64,000 bases of DNA from Alphaproteobacteria bacterium (lineage in GTDB: Bacteria > Pseudomonadota > Alphaproteobacteria > UBA8366 > GCA-2717185): contig JAPKDL010000006.1 of assembly GCA_028822585.1 (NCBI GenBank), forward strand, positions 1 through 64,000, given 5' to 3'. The notes under the pieces were generated by a model. It was not told the DNA's origin and searched no databases. It saw only the letters and a list, made by a program, of their open reading frames with translations. This document shows positions 29,350 through 39,757 of this stretch, one piece after another. A program made the translations under genes and the position numbers. The first letter of the stretch is position 1; the number at the start of each line of letters is the position of its first letter.

Positions 29350-30083
29350 ATGTCAATTTTAAAATTTCTACTCGCCAACCGTGGCCAGATCTCCATCCGT
29401 GTGATGCGCGCGGCGGCGGAGTAAAGAATTCAAACAGTCGAAATTCATTCAGAAGACGACGAGGCCACTCTATATGCATCAAAGGCCAACGCGTCCTAGC
29501 CAATAACCGGAAATATCTTGGCGGGGCCATCGACTTGAACGGTGCCGACAAGGGCTCGCGGTTCATGCAGTTGCGCGACGCCCATGACATTCCGACCCTG
29601 CATTTCTGCGACACGCCGGGTATCATGGTCGGGCCGGAAGTTAAAATAGGCTCTGGTCCGCCACGCCAATCGGATGTTTGTCACCGGTGCCAATCTCACC
29701 GTGCCGTTTTTCATCATTATCCTCGCAAAGCTTATGGGCTCGTCGTGATCATCATGGCGAGCAGCGCCTACAAGGCCGCCTATTTCTGCGTCTCTTGGTC
29801 CACCGAACAATTCGGCGGCATGGGCCTGGAAGGGGCGGTCAAGCTGGGCTATCGCAATGATCTAGCAGCCATCGAAGACCCGGAAGAGCGCTTGGCAAAA
29901 TGCGAGGGAATGGTCGCTAAATTATACGACAACGGCACAGCCATGAACCAAGCCTCCTATTTCGAATTCGACGACACGATAGAACCGGCTGATACCTGGA
30001 GGTGGGTGGTAAATCTGTTGAAATCCATCCACCTTGCGCCTAAACGCGAAGGCAGGAACGGCCCCGCCGCCGACACGCCGTAG
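29350..30083 (+). pseudogene. Decayed biotin-dependent carboxylase (biotin carboxylase N-terminus plus carboxyltransferase fragments)
   Basis: MSILKFLLANRGQISIRVMRAAAE* (BC N-terminus), then in other frames IHSEDDEATLYASKAN and LANNRKYLGGAIDLNGADKGSRFMQLRDAHDIPTLHFCDTPGIMVGPE, then ASSAYKAAYFCVSWSTEQFGGMGLEGAVKLGYRNDLAAIEDPEERL (CT). Confidence 0.85.
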
Positions 30084-30132
30084 AGAAGCGAATTCATCCT
30101 AAATAACAATTTATTAACAGAAGATTACATCA

Positions 30133-31392
30133 CTACGGTCCCAACTTATCGCGATATTGTATCACCACATCGTCAAGATCCGGGAACCGCGTCTTCACAT
30201 CGATAGGCCGCACACCGAACAATGCTGGATTGTGTGGCAAATCAGGCTCCTGGCCAGCCGCCAAATCTTTCGCCAGCTTTATCAGGATGCGTCTTGCGGC
30301 AATAACGGCGATATCCGACGTCCCCAGATATTCGTTCTCCCGATCCACTATGGGCCCCATACTCTCAACAATCGCCCTGTCCTGATTGTTGACGCCCGGC
30401 ATACCGGTGGCGCTGCCTCTTCGTTGCAGGTCCCGGTCCACCATGTATTCATTCGACTTGTTGGTTTCCGGAATGAACGTGCCGGGAAATGTTTTTGGCG
30501 CCGCACCCAGCCCGGTTTCCAGAAAATCCGTATCTTTTTTCGTCATTGGCGCATCCGGGTTGAAAGACGTGCCAAAAACCATTGTGTGTTCATCATCAAC
30601 CGGAATATACGCCCGCGACGAGATCGGAAATATTGGCTGTGGGATAATCGAATTACTGGGCAAAACCCATTGTGTGATGCGCCAGTTATAAGCGTCATCA
30701 TCCATTTTTCGTTGCGATCCGTAATAATATCCGTAGTCGGAAACGCGGACGTCCAGACTTGGCATGCCGTCCTTTTGCCAATTGGCGTGTGCTTCAGAAA
30801 GCCCCGGCGACAACGTAGCCGTGTCGTTTTCGCGATGCAGGAACGTGGTGTGGCACGTGTCGAGTTCGCCTTCCAGGCCTTGCATGTAATTTGCGTTGTA
30901 GAGCCATTTTTTCTGCCAACGATGTGCTGCAGGCAGCATCGCCCATTCAAATTCCGGTAAAGGCGGCTTTCGATCAGGAGGTCCCATGTAGACCCAGATA
31001 TAACCTCCCCACTCTTTCGCGGGGTAAGATTTGATCCGAACCTTGTGCTTAAAGTCGGTTTCAGCCCTCTCGTTTGGCATGTCGACGCAATTCCCATCAA
31101 CGTCAAATTTCCAACCGTGATACACGCATCTAAGCCCGCAGCCTTCGTTGAGGCCATAGAATAGAGAAGCCCGACGGTGCGGACACCGTTCTTCCAGGAC
31201 TCCGATTGTTCCGTTTGTGTCCCGAAATGCGACCAAATCCTCCCCTAAAAGACGCAATCGGACCGGATCGCAATCAGGCACCGGCAACTCTTTAGGAACC
31301 ATCGCGGGCATCCAGAACCGACGAAACAGTTCACCCATTGGCGCGCCCGGCCCAACCCTACAAAGTAAGTCGTTGTCCTCTGGATTCAGCAT
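30133..31392 (-). CDS. Rieske [2Fe-2S] aromatic ring-hydroxylating oxygenase alpha subunit (phthalate dioxygenase-like)
   Basis: EERCPHRRASLFYGLNEGCGLRCVYHGWKFDVDG Rieske motif; GELDTCHTTFLHRE. Confidence 0.93.
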   Translation of the reverse strand: MLNPEDNDLLCRVGPGAPMGELFRRFWMPAMVPKELPVPDCDPVRLRLLGEDLVAFRDTNGTIGVLEERCPHRRASLFYGLNEGCGLRCVYHGWKFDVDGNCVDMPNERAETDFKHKVRIKSYPAKEWGGYIWVYMGPPDRKPPLPEFEWAMLPAAHRWQKKWLYNANYMQGLEGELDTCHTTFLHRENDTATLSPGLSEAHANWQKDGMPSLDVRVSDYGYYYGSQRKMDDDAYNWRITQWVLPSNSIIPQPIFPISSRAYIPVDDEHTMVFGTSFNPDAPMTKKDTDFLETGLGAAPKTFPGTFIPETNKSNEYMVDRDLQRRGSATGMPGVNNQDRAIVESMGPIVDRENEYLGTSDIAVIAARRILIKLAKDLAAGQEPDLPHNPALFGVRPIDVKTRFPDLDDVVIQYRDKLGP

Positions 31393-31413
31393 ACTGCTCT
31401 CAATTTCTGTAAA

Positions 31414-32382
31414 TCATCCCAAATAAAACGGTCGCCCGGACTCGCGCAGCCAGATCCGCACAAGATGCCGGCGCCGTTCGGGTTCAGGCCAATCCCGGAA
31501 TGACGTACGGCGATGTCCCAATCGTTTGTTGTTCACAATCTGTATTTGCCCGCGTTCAAACTGGAATGTCTTGCCAAGCCCTTGACGTTCCGACGCCTTC
31601 ACCAAGGCGTCAATCGCCGCGCGTGTGGGCGCATCCATATCTTCGTGTTGCAATTCAAAGCCATGTTCCACGCGGCGCGGCGAAAAGCAGGCGTAGAGCC
31701 GCTCCCCATCCGACTCGAAGACTGGTTTGATCGACACCTGATTGTCATCCGGCGCATGTTCCATCTGGCGGTCAAAATAAAACGGTTCGTAGAGGCGCGG
31801 CAGAACGTCGGAAAATTCCGATAGCAAGATATTGTAAACCGTCTCCAAACTGACCAGTCCACTCACCCCGCCCTTTTGCGCGGTTTGCAAACAGAACAGC
31901 GCGACGAAATCCGGTGGCAGATTAAAGGCGTTATCGGTATGATAACTCTGTCCACCATTGGTTTTGGACGAGCGGACACCGCTCCCCGGCAACGCCTTCT
32001 TGCCCGTATCAATGACATCGTAAATTATCGCGCCGTCCCATTTCTGAGCGACGGGGCGGCTGACCATGGACATCAACAACCAATACAGTTTTTTCGCCAC
32101 ATCAGTGTCCAAACGGTCCACTGGCACGCGGTCGATAATGGCGAAACCAATGCCGTTGTATATCTGCGCGTGCGCCTGCGCCATCGCCGCGCGGCAGGCG
32201 GGCAAGTCGAAATCGTCAGGCATAAGGACTTCGACTGGCAGCGGGTTATCCCTCAACTCCGCTGCGGCCTGGTCCAGTTCCGCTAAACAAGCCCCGTCAA
32301 GGTCTATGCGCCCCTCGTCCGTCAACAGCGTTTTCGCATCCCACGTCATCGGGCTGGAAAAGGGTTGTTCAAGCATCGTCAC
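31414..32382 (-). CDS. TauD/TfdA family dioxygenase
   Basis: YHTDNAFNLPPDFVALFCLQTAQKGG and FERGQIQIVNNKRLGHRRTSFRDW motifs. Confidence 0.85.
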   Translation of the reverse strand: MTMLEQPFSSPMTWDAKTLLTDEGRIDLDGACLAELDQAAAELRDNPLPVEVLMPDDFDLPACRAAMAQAHAQIYNGIGFAIIDRVPVDRLDTDVAKKLYWLLMSMVSRPVAQKWDGAIIYDVIDTGKKALPGSGVRSSKTNGGQSYHTDNAFNLPPDFVALFCLQTAQKGGVSGLVSLETVYNILLSEFSDVLPRLYEPFYFDRQMEHAPDDNQVSIKPVFESDGERLYACFSPRRVEHGFELQHEDMDAPTRAAIDALVKASERQGLGKTFQFERGQIQIVNNKRLGHRRTSFRDWPEPERRRHLVRIWLRESGRPFYLG

Positions 32383-33190
32383 AATTATTCACCTATCTCG
32401 TTCCGTTCACAACTTTGCTAAACCGTACGAACTTAGCGCCATCTGTGTCAATCGGTGCCAAGCTCAATTGATGGATGCAAACACTTCGCCCTTCAAACTC
32501 TTAGTCCAGTGCAGCATTCCTTCCTTTTAACACCTTCGCCTTACATAATTAGAAAATTATTCCATAGATATTCCCTGAACTATTGATGAATCTCGATCAG
32601 CACTTCCGCAGGCGTTTGCATGGATGTAAATTTTGCTATGGCCCTCGAAATTTTGAGTTATCCAGAAGGGAAAAATCTCGTTGGGTTAACTTGCAATGTC
32701 CTGATTGAGCTTTGACTGGCGCGACGCTGAAACGTACTAACGTTTTTGAATCGCGGGATGAGTTACACGGATGTTGGGACAGCTCTTCATTCAGGCACGG
32801 AGCATCGAAAGCTCCAATCAGTGTCACGCAAACTTGATATGGCTAACAGAGGATTTTCATCAAGCCCTATGGCGCTCTCCTGAAACCCTGCTCGTCGATG
32901 GGGTCAGAGCTATACTCGTATGTGGGAAGTGCTCACTGTCGACGCTGGGCGTACCATTGCTCTGTTGCAGTTCATTGAAGTCCTGTAGGGTTTCGGAGTC
33001 CAATGTGTGATAGAAATAAAAGTGCCCTCACCAACTCCACCCTATTCGGACTTTAACCAAGTACTAGTAGAATTTGCTGGATTTAAAAAATGTTTTGCAT
33101 CGGCTCAAGTCACTTAATTTTCCCTGTTACATAAGCACGCCTTCCCCCTTGCTTGCTACACGACAAAAACTTTAAAGGAACGCGCATCTC

Positions 33191-33799
33191 ATGATTATCG
33201 GCCTTACCGGCGGCATAGCCTCGGGAAAATCTACCGCTGCTAACTTTTTAGGATCGAAAGGCGCGTCAGTAATCGACTGTGATGTCCTAGGGCATCGCGC
33301 TTATGAACCTCACACGCAGGCCTTTCGCGAAGTCGTTGAGACCTTTGACGACGAGGTTGTGGGCGCGGACGGCACGATTGACCGGAAGGTGTTGGGCGGC
33401 AAAGTCTTTGGAAACCCTGAAGCCTTGAACCAGTTAACTAGAATCCTCTGGCCAGAAATTCGCCGAATGGCCGAAGCCGAAATCGTACGATTACGAGACA
33501 CTAACCCTGATACGCATGTGGTGCTGGAAGCCGCCGTTTTGTTCGAAGCGGGATGGGAAGACGCAGTGGACGAAATTTGGGTCGCTGTTGTCGATGTAGA
33601 AACAGCCGTATCTCGCGCCATGGAGCGCGATAGTGCCAACGAAGCGGCAATACGCAAGCGCATTGATTCCCAACTTTCCAATGACGAACGGCGCCGACGT
33701 GCCGATATCGTCATCGACAACAATCGCGATGAGGCAGCATTACGAATACGATTGGAGGCAGAATGGCACCGGGTGATCACGAACAAGGCCGGTGTATAA
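33191..33799 (+). CDS. coaE: Dephospho-CoA kinase
   Basis: MIIGLTGGIASGKSTAANFLGSKGASVIDCDVLGHRAYEP P-loop and CoaE signature; VVLEAAVLFEAGWEDAVDEIWVAVV. Confidence 0.93.
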   Translation: MIIGLTGGIASGKSTAANFLGSKGASVIDCDVLGHRAYEPHTQAFREVVETFDDEVVGADGTIDRKVLGGKVFGNPEALNQLTRILWPEIRRMAEAEIVRLRDTNPDTHVVLEAAVLFEAGWEDAVDEIWVAVVDVETAVSRAMERDSANEAAIRKRIDSQLSNDERRRRADIVIDNNRDEAALRIRLEAEWHRVITNKAGV

Positions 33800-33804
33800 A
33801 TTCG

Positions 33805-35190
33805 ATGGGAGACGCGATTGAGGAATTTGCCAACTTCGTGACCAAAACGGATTTCGATCAGATTCCGGAAAAGGCGCGAGCGACAGCGAAGACATTTATT
33901 CTCGATAGCCTGGGAGTGGGCCTGATAGGATCTGCCGGTCCATGGGCGGCAGAATTGGTCAAAACGCAGACCTTATGGGGCAGTGGCGACGATTCGAGAG
34001 TTTGGGCTCAAGAAACCCGCCTACCCGCCCCAGCAGCGGCCATGTGCAACGCCTATCAGATGCACAACAGCGAGTTCGACTGCGTGCATGAGGGCGCTGT
34101 CGTCCACGCCCTGAGCGTCGTCCTCCCCTGCGCCCTAGCTGAAGCTGATAGGCAGGGCACCGTGGAAGGCCGCAGCGTGACTGGAGCCGAGCTCATAACA
34201 GCGGTCATTCTAGGCGTTGATATGGCCTGTAATCTCGGTCTGGCCGCCACATCCGGATTACGGTTTTTCCGCCCCGGGACCGCCGGGTTATTCGGCGGGG
34301 TCAGTGCAATTGCAAAATTGCGCAGGTTTGATTCCGAAACTTTGGTGCGCGCATATTCCATTGCCTATGCGCAGCTCTGCGGCACTATGCAGCCCCACAG
34401 CGAAGGGTCATTATTGCTGGGCATGCAAATGGGGTTTAGCGCACGCAACGCCGTGGTCTCATGCGATATGGCGCAGGCAGGGCTAGCCGGCTTGAAAAAT
34501 ATCTTAGAGGGACCCTTCGGTTACTTTTCAGTCATAGAATCAGGCGGCGATTTGACCGAGATCATCGCGCAAATGGGAACTCTGTGGCGCATCACAGAAA
34601 TGGCACATAAGCCACACCCATCGGGACGCGCCACCCATGGCGTCATAGATGCTGCCCTGAAACTTCGCGCCGACCACAATTTTAGCCCTGCGGCTATTGA
34701 GTCCATAACCTTGTCAATCCCACCGCTGACGCATCATTTAGTCGCACGACCGGTGCATAATGCCATGGAGATCAATTACGCCCGGCTTTGCTCGCCCTAC
34801 GTAGTCGCAGTGGCGTCGATGAACGGCGAAATACGAATCAAAGATTTCCATACCAAGGCCTTACGCAACCCGGATATCCTCGATTTAGCCCACCGCGTAA
34901 CAATTGAACGTACCGACCACCCCGACCCGAATGCACTAACGCCAGTAGAGGTCACCGTCGCCATAACTGACGGACGGGTATTGCGCCAACGCATTGATGT
35001 TGTCCTTGGCAATCCCGAAAACCCTCTGACGCGCGAGGCACATTTAGATAAATTTCGCGACAATGTCGCAGGCGCTACAATCCCACTCTCGAATGGTCAA
35101 ACTGAGGCCTTAATTCAACAAGTCGATGACTTAGAATTTATCTGTGACATTCGAGAGTTAATCGACAACCTCACTCTGCCACCGCAATAA
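33805..35190 (+). CDS. MmgE/PrpD family protein
   Basis: ARATAKTFILDSLGVGLIGSAGPWAAELV...; ORF track starts at 33763 but MGDAIEEFANFV at 33805 clears the upstream coaE stop. Confidence 0.9.
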   Translation: MGDAIEEFANFVTKTDFDQIPEKARATAKTFILDSLGVGLIGSAGPWAAELVKTQTLWGSGDDSRVWAQETRLPAPAAAMCNAYQMHNSEFDCVHEGAVVHALSVVLPCALAEADRQGTVEGRSVTGAELITAVILGVDMACNLGLAATSGLRFFRPGTAGLFGGVSAIAKLRRFDSETLVRAYSIAYAQLCGTMQPHSEGSLLLGMQMGFSARNAVVSCDMAQAGLAGLKNILEGPFGYFSVIESGGDLTEIIAQMGTLWRITEMAHKPHPSGRATHGVIDAALKLRADHNFSPAAIESITLSIPPLTHHLVARPVHNAMEINYARLCSPYVVAVASMNGEIRIKDFHTKALRNPDILDLAHRVTIERTDHPDPNALTPVEVTVAITDGRVLRQRIDVVLGNPENPLTREAHLDKFRDNVAGATIPLSNGQTEALIQQVDDLEFICDIRELIDNLTLPPQ

Positions 35191-35854
35191 ACCATTTATT
35201 ACGCAGTTGGAGAGAAGGCTCAAAGGTAACAGGTTGGTCGAGAAACGATTCATCTCCACCAATGAACTGTTGCAGGGCTCATACCGTCCAGGGCATCTAA
35301 TCCTGAAATCTGGGTTCAAGCCAAACCACATTTTCGGTGCTTAGCGTGGCGGTCCTCCTCTCAAAATTGCGGTGCGAGAATCGCCTAAATACCACGACGT
35401 CGCAACGGACCTCATAGCCATTTTCACATCGCCCTATGACGCCACCAAACATCGGCGCGGCACGGTCTAGGTTCATGGCCTCCACTACATCACCAAAATC
35501 ATGAATGTGGAGGATTATTTAAACATCATCGATAACTTGTTCAACAGCGGACACAGCGTCCAAGCGATCTTCATGACAATTCGCAATCTGTCCTAACGCA
35601 ATACACCCGCAATAAAAGTAACGACAGTTTATTGCACACAAGGCAAACGCGAGGTCGAAATCACCCCGGATTTATATGTGTGAAAAATCGAAAATTGACT
35701 GGTGTTACCTCACGAATTTCAGAGCTTCAACGAACAGAAAATTAAGCCGAATAAACCCTTCGCGTTAACAACACCGAAGGTTTCACCATCTGACATTGCC
35801 CCCGAAAGATCCAGCGACTAGGCTGTCTCTACAATAATTTTTGGAGAATTTTCT

Positions 35855-36781
35855 GTGGCCGCAGGCAACGGATTGAAATTAGGCGTAACCTTACCGCTGA
35901 CGGATATCGGCGGCGCTCCAGAGACAGTACGGCGCTTTGCCAGGGAGGCCGAAGCACTGGGGTATAATTATCTGGGAGCGCCCGAACACGTGATAGGCGT
36001 CAACGTTGCCAGCCGTCCGGACTGGGATACGGGCCGCAATTCATCAGTAGATATGTTTCACGACCCTTTTGTCTTGTTCGGCTTTCTATCTGGCTGCACT
36101 ACGCGGATCAGGTTTTCCACCCAGGTCATGATCCTGCCGCAACGACAAACCGCACTTGTCGCAAAACAAGCCGCCAGCCTCGACGTGCTTTCCGGCGGAC
36201 GATTTCGTTTTGGCGTAGGCATAGGCTGGAACTCAGTCGAATATGACGCCCTGAACGAAGATTTCACCAATCGCGGAATACGCTCGGAAGAACAGGTCGA
36301 AGTGATGCAGGCGCTTTGGGCCAACCCGCATGTTAAGTTTAAAGGCCGTTGGCATGATATCGACGACGCGGGGATTAATCCGTTACCGCTCAAACGCGCT
36401 ATCCCGCTCTGGTTCGGCGGTCATAAGGACGTTACGCTAAAACGTATCGCCAAATGGGGCGCGGGCTGGATTATGTTGGCCCATCCCCTCGGCCCCAAAG
36501 CTAACGCCGAATTCGCTAAGCTGAAGCGCTACACAGAAGAGGCTAGGCGTGACCCTGACGAGATTGGCATAGAGGTCTGGGTGTCCACGGGCGAAGGCCG
36601 TCCCGATGATTGGAAAAGAACCGCCGAATCCTGGGCCGAATCCGGCGTGACACACATTACAGTCAACAATGTATACAGTCGCAATCACAACAAACGGATT
36701 TCCGACAAATCTTTTGACGGACATTTACGTGCGATGGAAGCCTATTGGCGTGCCGTCGGCGACCTTGCCGGAGAAAATTAG
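35855..36781 (+). CDS. LLM class flavin-dependent oxidoreductase
   Basis: GVTLPLTDIGGAPETVRRFAREAEALGYNYLGAPEHV; LDVLSGGRFRFGVGIGWNSVEYDALNEDFTNRG; non-ATG (GTG) start likely (gtggccgcaggc). Confidence 0.92.
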   Translation: MAAGNGLKLGVTLPLTDIGGAPETVRRFAREAEALGYNYLGAPEHVIGVNVASRPDWDTGRNSSVDMFHDPFVLFGFLSGCTTRIRFSTQVMILPQRQTALVAKQAASLDVLSGGRFRFGVGIGWNSVEYDALNEDFTNRGIRSEEQVEVMQALWANPHVKFKGRWHDIDDAGINPLPLKRAIPLWFGGHKDVTLKRIAKWGAGWIMLAHPLGPKANAEFAKLKRYTEEARRDPDEIGIEVWVSTGEGRPDDWKRTAESWAESGVTHITVNNVYSRNHNKRISDKSFDGHLRAMEAYWRAVGDLAGEN

Positions 36782-36793
36782 AAAGGAAGACGC

Positions 36794-37903
36794 ATGAATG
36801 ACCTGACCTTTGGATGGTTCCTTCCCACGAGCGGCGACACGACGTGTCTCGCCAATAACGATGAACGCATTCCACAAAGCCCGGAATTATTCGACGACGT
36901 GGTCAAGGCGGTTGACAATGGCGGCTACAAATATCTGCTAATGCCCGTAAACGCGACCTGCTGGGAGGCCACGGTTGTCGCGTCGTATTATGTTGCGCAG
37001 ACCAAAAATGTTGCGCCCCTGGTCGCCCTGCGATCCGGTTATTGCAACCCGACGTTATCAGCCAAAATGTACGCGACCCTCGACCAGATGTCCGGGGGGC
37101 GACTCTGCATCAATCTGATTGCTGGGATTAGTGACGATGACACCCTAGCCGACGGTATTGCCGACACCAAACAGGTTCGTTACGAGAAGATGGACGAAGA
37201 AGTGTCAATCATGAAACGCCTATGGACGTCCGACAAGCCCATAGGATTCGAAGGTAAGCATTATCGGGTCAACCAGGTGATTGAACCCAAGCCATTGCAG
37301 CAGCCTCACCCGCCGTTCTTTCTGGGCGGCGGATCAGAACAGGCAATGGATATTTCAGCGAAACATTCCAGCGTGCATTTGTTCTGGGGCGACAAACCAG
37401 ACGTGATTGCCACAAAAATTAAGGACATGCGCGGACGCGCAGCCAAACATGGTCGGGGGCATGTTTTACAATTTGGCATGCGGTTACAGATCATTTGCGC
37501 TGACACCGAGATCGAAGCTTGGGACGAAGCCCATCGTTTGATCGCCGGTGCTACACAATTCAATTTGATCAACAACAAAGATGGCAAGGCAGCGGTCGAC
37601 GGCATTCGCCGCACCTCAGAGGCTAATCAACGGGTATGGAAATTGCTGGAAGAGTCCGGGGACGACATGAAAATTCACCCGCATCTCTGGACCGGAATTT
37701 CAATGGTGCGCGCCGGCGCCGGTATCGCCGTCGTTGGAACGCCCAAGCAAATCGCCGCGACTCTGGATGAGTTCGTGGAGGCCGGTTGCACCAGTTTCTG
37801 CCTATCGGGATACCCGCACGCCAAAGCCGCCCGAATGTTTTCCCAAAAAGTCCTGCCGTTGTTTAAGAGCCGCTTGTCCGATAGCCTTCCAACAGCGGCT
37901 TAA
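36794..37903 (+). CDS. LLM class flavin-dependent oxidoreductase (alkanesulfonate monooxygenase SsuD-like)
   Basis: FGWFLPTSGDTTCL; ATLDQMSGGRLCINLIAGISDDDTLADGI; PHPPFFLGGGSEQAMDISAKHSSVHLFWGD. Confidence 0.92.
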   Translation: MNDLTFGWFLPTSGDTTCLANNDERIPQSPELFDDVVKAVDNGGYKYLLMPVNATCWEATVVASYYVAQTKNVAPLVALRSGYCNPTLSAKMYATLDQMSGGRLCINLIAGISDDDTLADGIADTKQVRYEKMDEEVSIMKRLWTSDKPIGFEGKHYRVNQVIEPKPLQQPHPPFFLGGGSEQAMDISAKHSSVHLFWGDKPDVIATKIKDMRGRAAKHGRGHVLQFGMRLQIICADTEIEAWDEAHRLIAGATQFNLINNKDGKAAVDGIRRTSEANQRVWKLLEESGDDMKIHPHLWTGISMVRAGAGIAVVGTPKQIAATLDEFVEAGCTSFCLSGYPHAKAARMFSQKVLPLFKSRLSDSLPTAA

Positions 37904-37924
37904 GGCATCGAGGAGTAGGTTATC

Positions 37925-39520
37925 ATGCAAGCAGACTATATCGTCGTCGGCGCGGGATCTGCCGGTTGCGCCGTTGCATGCCGTCTGGTGGAAAGCGGCG
38001 CCCGCGTCACGCTGCTGGAAGCAGGACCGAAGGACACTAATCCGCGCATCCATATTCCCGCCGCCTTGCGCCCTTTGCTGAACCATCCCGTGTTGAACTG
38101 GAACTATTCTGCCGAACCGGTGGAAAGCGCGGGCGGTCGGCGTATCGGATTGCCGCGCGGTCGTGTGCTGGGGGGGTCCAGCTCCATCAATGCTATGTTG
38201 TATGTGCGCGGCAACCCGGCGGATTACGACGGCTGGGCGCAAATGGGCTGCCGAGGGTGGTCCTATGACGAAATATTGCCCTACTTCAAACAATCAGAAA
38301 CCTACAAACAAGTCGGGAACACGGAAATCCGTGGTGGCGGCGGACCGTTGAAGGTTGAAGATTATCGCACCATCCTGCCAATAACGCATCGGTTCGTCGA
38401 AGCCGCGCAGCAGGCGGGTTTCGCTTACACCCCGGACTATAATGGTGAGCGGCAGGAAGGCGTCGGTTATTCCCAAATGACGCGGCGGGGCCGGTTTCGT
38501 GGCTCTACGGCACAGACCTACCTACGTGCGGTGAAAGGCGACCCAAACCTCGACATCATCACTGGCGCCTTAGGGGGGCGGCTGTTGTTTGACGGCGCGA
38601 AATGCGTCGGCATGACCTACCGACAAGACGGGCAGGACAAGGAAGTTCGCGCAACAAAGGAAGTCATCCTCTGCGGTGGCACGTATAACTCGCCACATTT
38701 ACTACAAATTTCCGGCATTGGAGCGGGCGCACATCTCAAAGACATCGGCGTTGAGGTCCGCCATGAACTCCCCGGCGTCGGCGCAAACTTGGCGGACCAT
38801 TTTGGCGCCAAGATAAAACATCGCGTACGCGGCGAAATGACGATGAACCAACTGTCGCGCTTTCCTTACGTTGTGCCGGAAATCGCCAAATACGCCCTGT
38901 TCGGAAATGGCGCCCTCACCTTCGGTGTCACCAGCGCCATTGTGTTTTGTCGCAGTCGGGAGGGGCTCGCCAGTCCAGACCTACAGCTTTCCTTTACTCC
39001 GGCAACACCCAAGGACGAATCTCAGGGCGCGTTGGAAAAGGAACCCGGCGCCACCGTCACCGCCATTCCAGTTCGCGCGGAAAGCCGAGGCACCGTGATG
39101 GCAAAAAGCGCTGACCCGTATGTATACCCTGCCGTCACGCCAAGCTATCTCTCCGATGAAAACGACGTCAATGTCTTGTATTCCGGCGTTCAGATCGTGC
39201 GCCGTATATTTGATTCGCCCGCGTTGAAAGACGTCAGCATGGGCGAATTCGCTCCCGGATCAGATTTACAATCTCGTGACGAAATCCGCCAATACACGCG
39301 TGAAACCGGTGGCACTATTCACCACCCTGTCGGCACCTGCAAAATGGGTGAAGACCCTGCCTCCGTCGTTGACTCGCGCCTCCGCGTTCACGGGGTTCCT
39401 GGCCTGCGCGTGATCGACGCTTCTATAATGCCAACCTTGACGACCGGCAACACCAACGCGCCCGCCATCATGATCGGTGAAAAAGGTGCCGCCATGATTT
39501 TAGAGGACAACGCCGCCTAG
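37925..39520 (+). CDS. GMC family oxidoreductase (choline dehydrogenase-like)
   Basis: DYIVVGAGSAGCAVACRLVESGARVTLLEAG; GRVLGGSSSINAMLYVRGNPADYDGWAQMGCRGWSYDEILPYFKQSE. Confidence 0.97.
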   Translation: MQADYIVVGAGSAGCAVACRLVESGARVTLLEAGPKDTNPRIHIPAALRPLLNHPVLNWNYSAEPVESAGGRRIGLPRGRVLGGSSSINAMLYVRGNPADYDGWAQMGCRGWSYDEILPYFKQSETYKQVGNTEIRGGGGPLKVEDYRTILPITHRFVEAAQQAGFAYTPDYNGERQEGVGYSQMTRRGRFRGSTAQTYLRAVKGDPNLDIITGALGGRLLFDGAKCVGMTYRQDGQDKEVRATKEVILCGGTYNSPHLLQISGIGAGAHLKDIGVEVRHELPGVGANLADHFGAKIKHRVRGEMTMNQLSRFPYVVPEIAKYALFGNGALTFGVTSAIVFCRSREGLASPDLQLSFTPATPKDESQGALEKEPGATVTAIPVRAESRGTVMAKSADPYVYPAVTPSYLSDENDVNVLYSGVQIVRRIFDSPALKDVSMGEFAPGSDLQSRDEIRQYTRETGGTIHHPVGTCKMGEDPASVVDSRLRVHGVPGLRVIDASIMPTLTTGNTNAPAIMIGEKGAAMILEDNAA

Positions 39521-39757
39521 CGTCCTTAGGCAGGTAACACCACTGGCCGTTTTTCAACTCCCTACACCTGTCATACATGTGCGGCAGTCTGAGGAAGAAT
39601 ATACCACCGGGTTTCGCGGCCAGAATCTACGAATTGTGACGGACAGCGCAGTTCCCCCGCAGTACTATGCTAGATAGCGTTCACGAACACGACATGGAGT
39701 TCGTGAACGCCTCCAAACTGCTGCGGATTTCCTTCGATTGCTCGATAATCGCGTCAG

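Noticed and set aside
29535-30083. ORF 29535..30083 as an intact gene
   Set aside because: Its first and last parts resemble carboxyltransferase, but the middle is out of frame (RQSDVCHRCQSHRAVFHHYPRKAYGL) and a BC fragment lies just upstream, so it is a chance concatenation of pseudogene pieces.
35200-35850. Possible decayed gene in the intergenic region (e.g. ORF 35297..35485)
   Set aside because: Fragments such as ENGYEVRCDVVVFRRFSHRNFE look coding-like, but I could not assign a family, so no feature is claimed.
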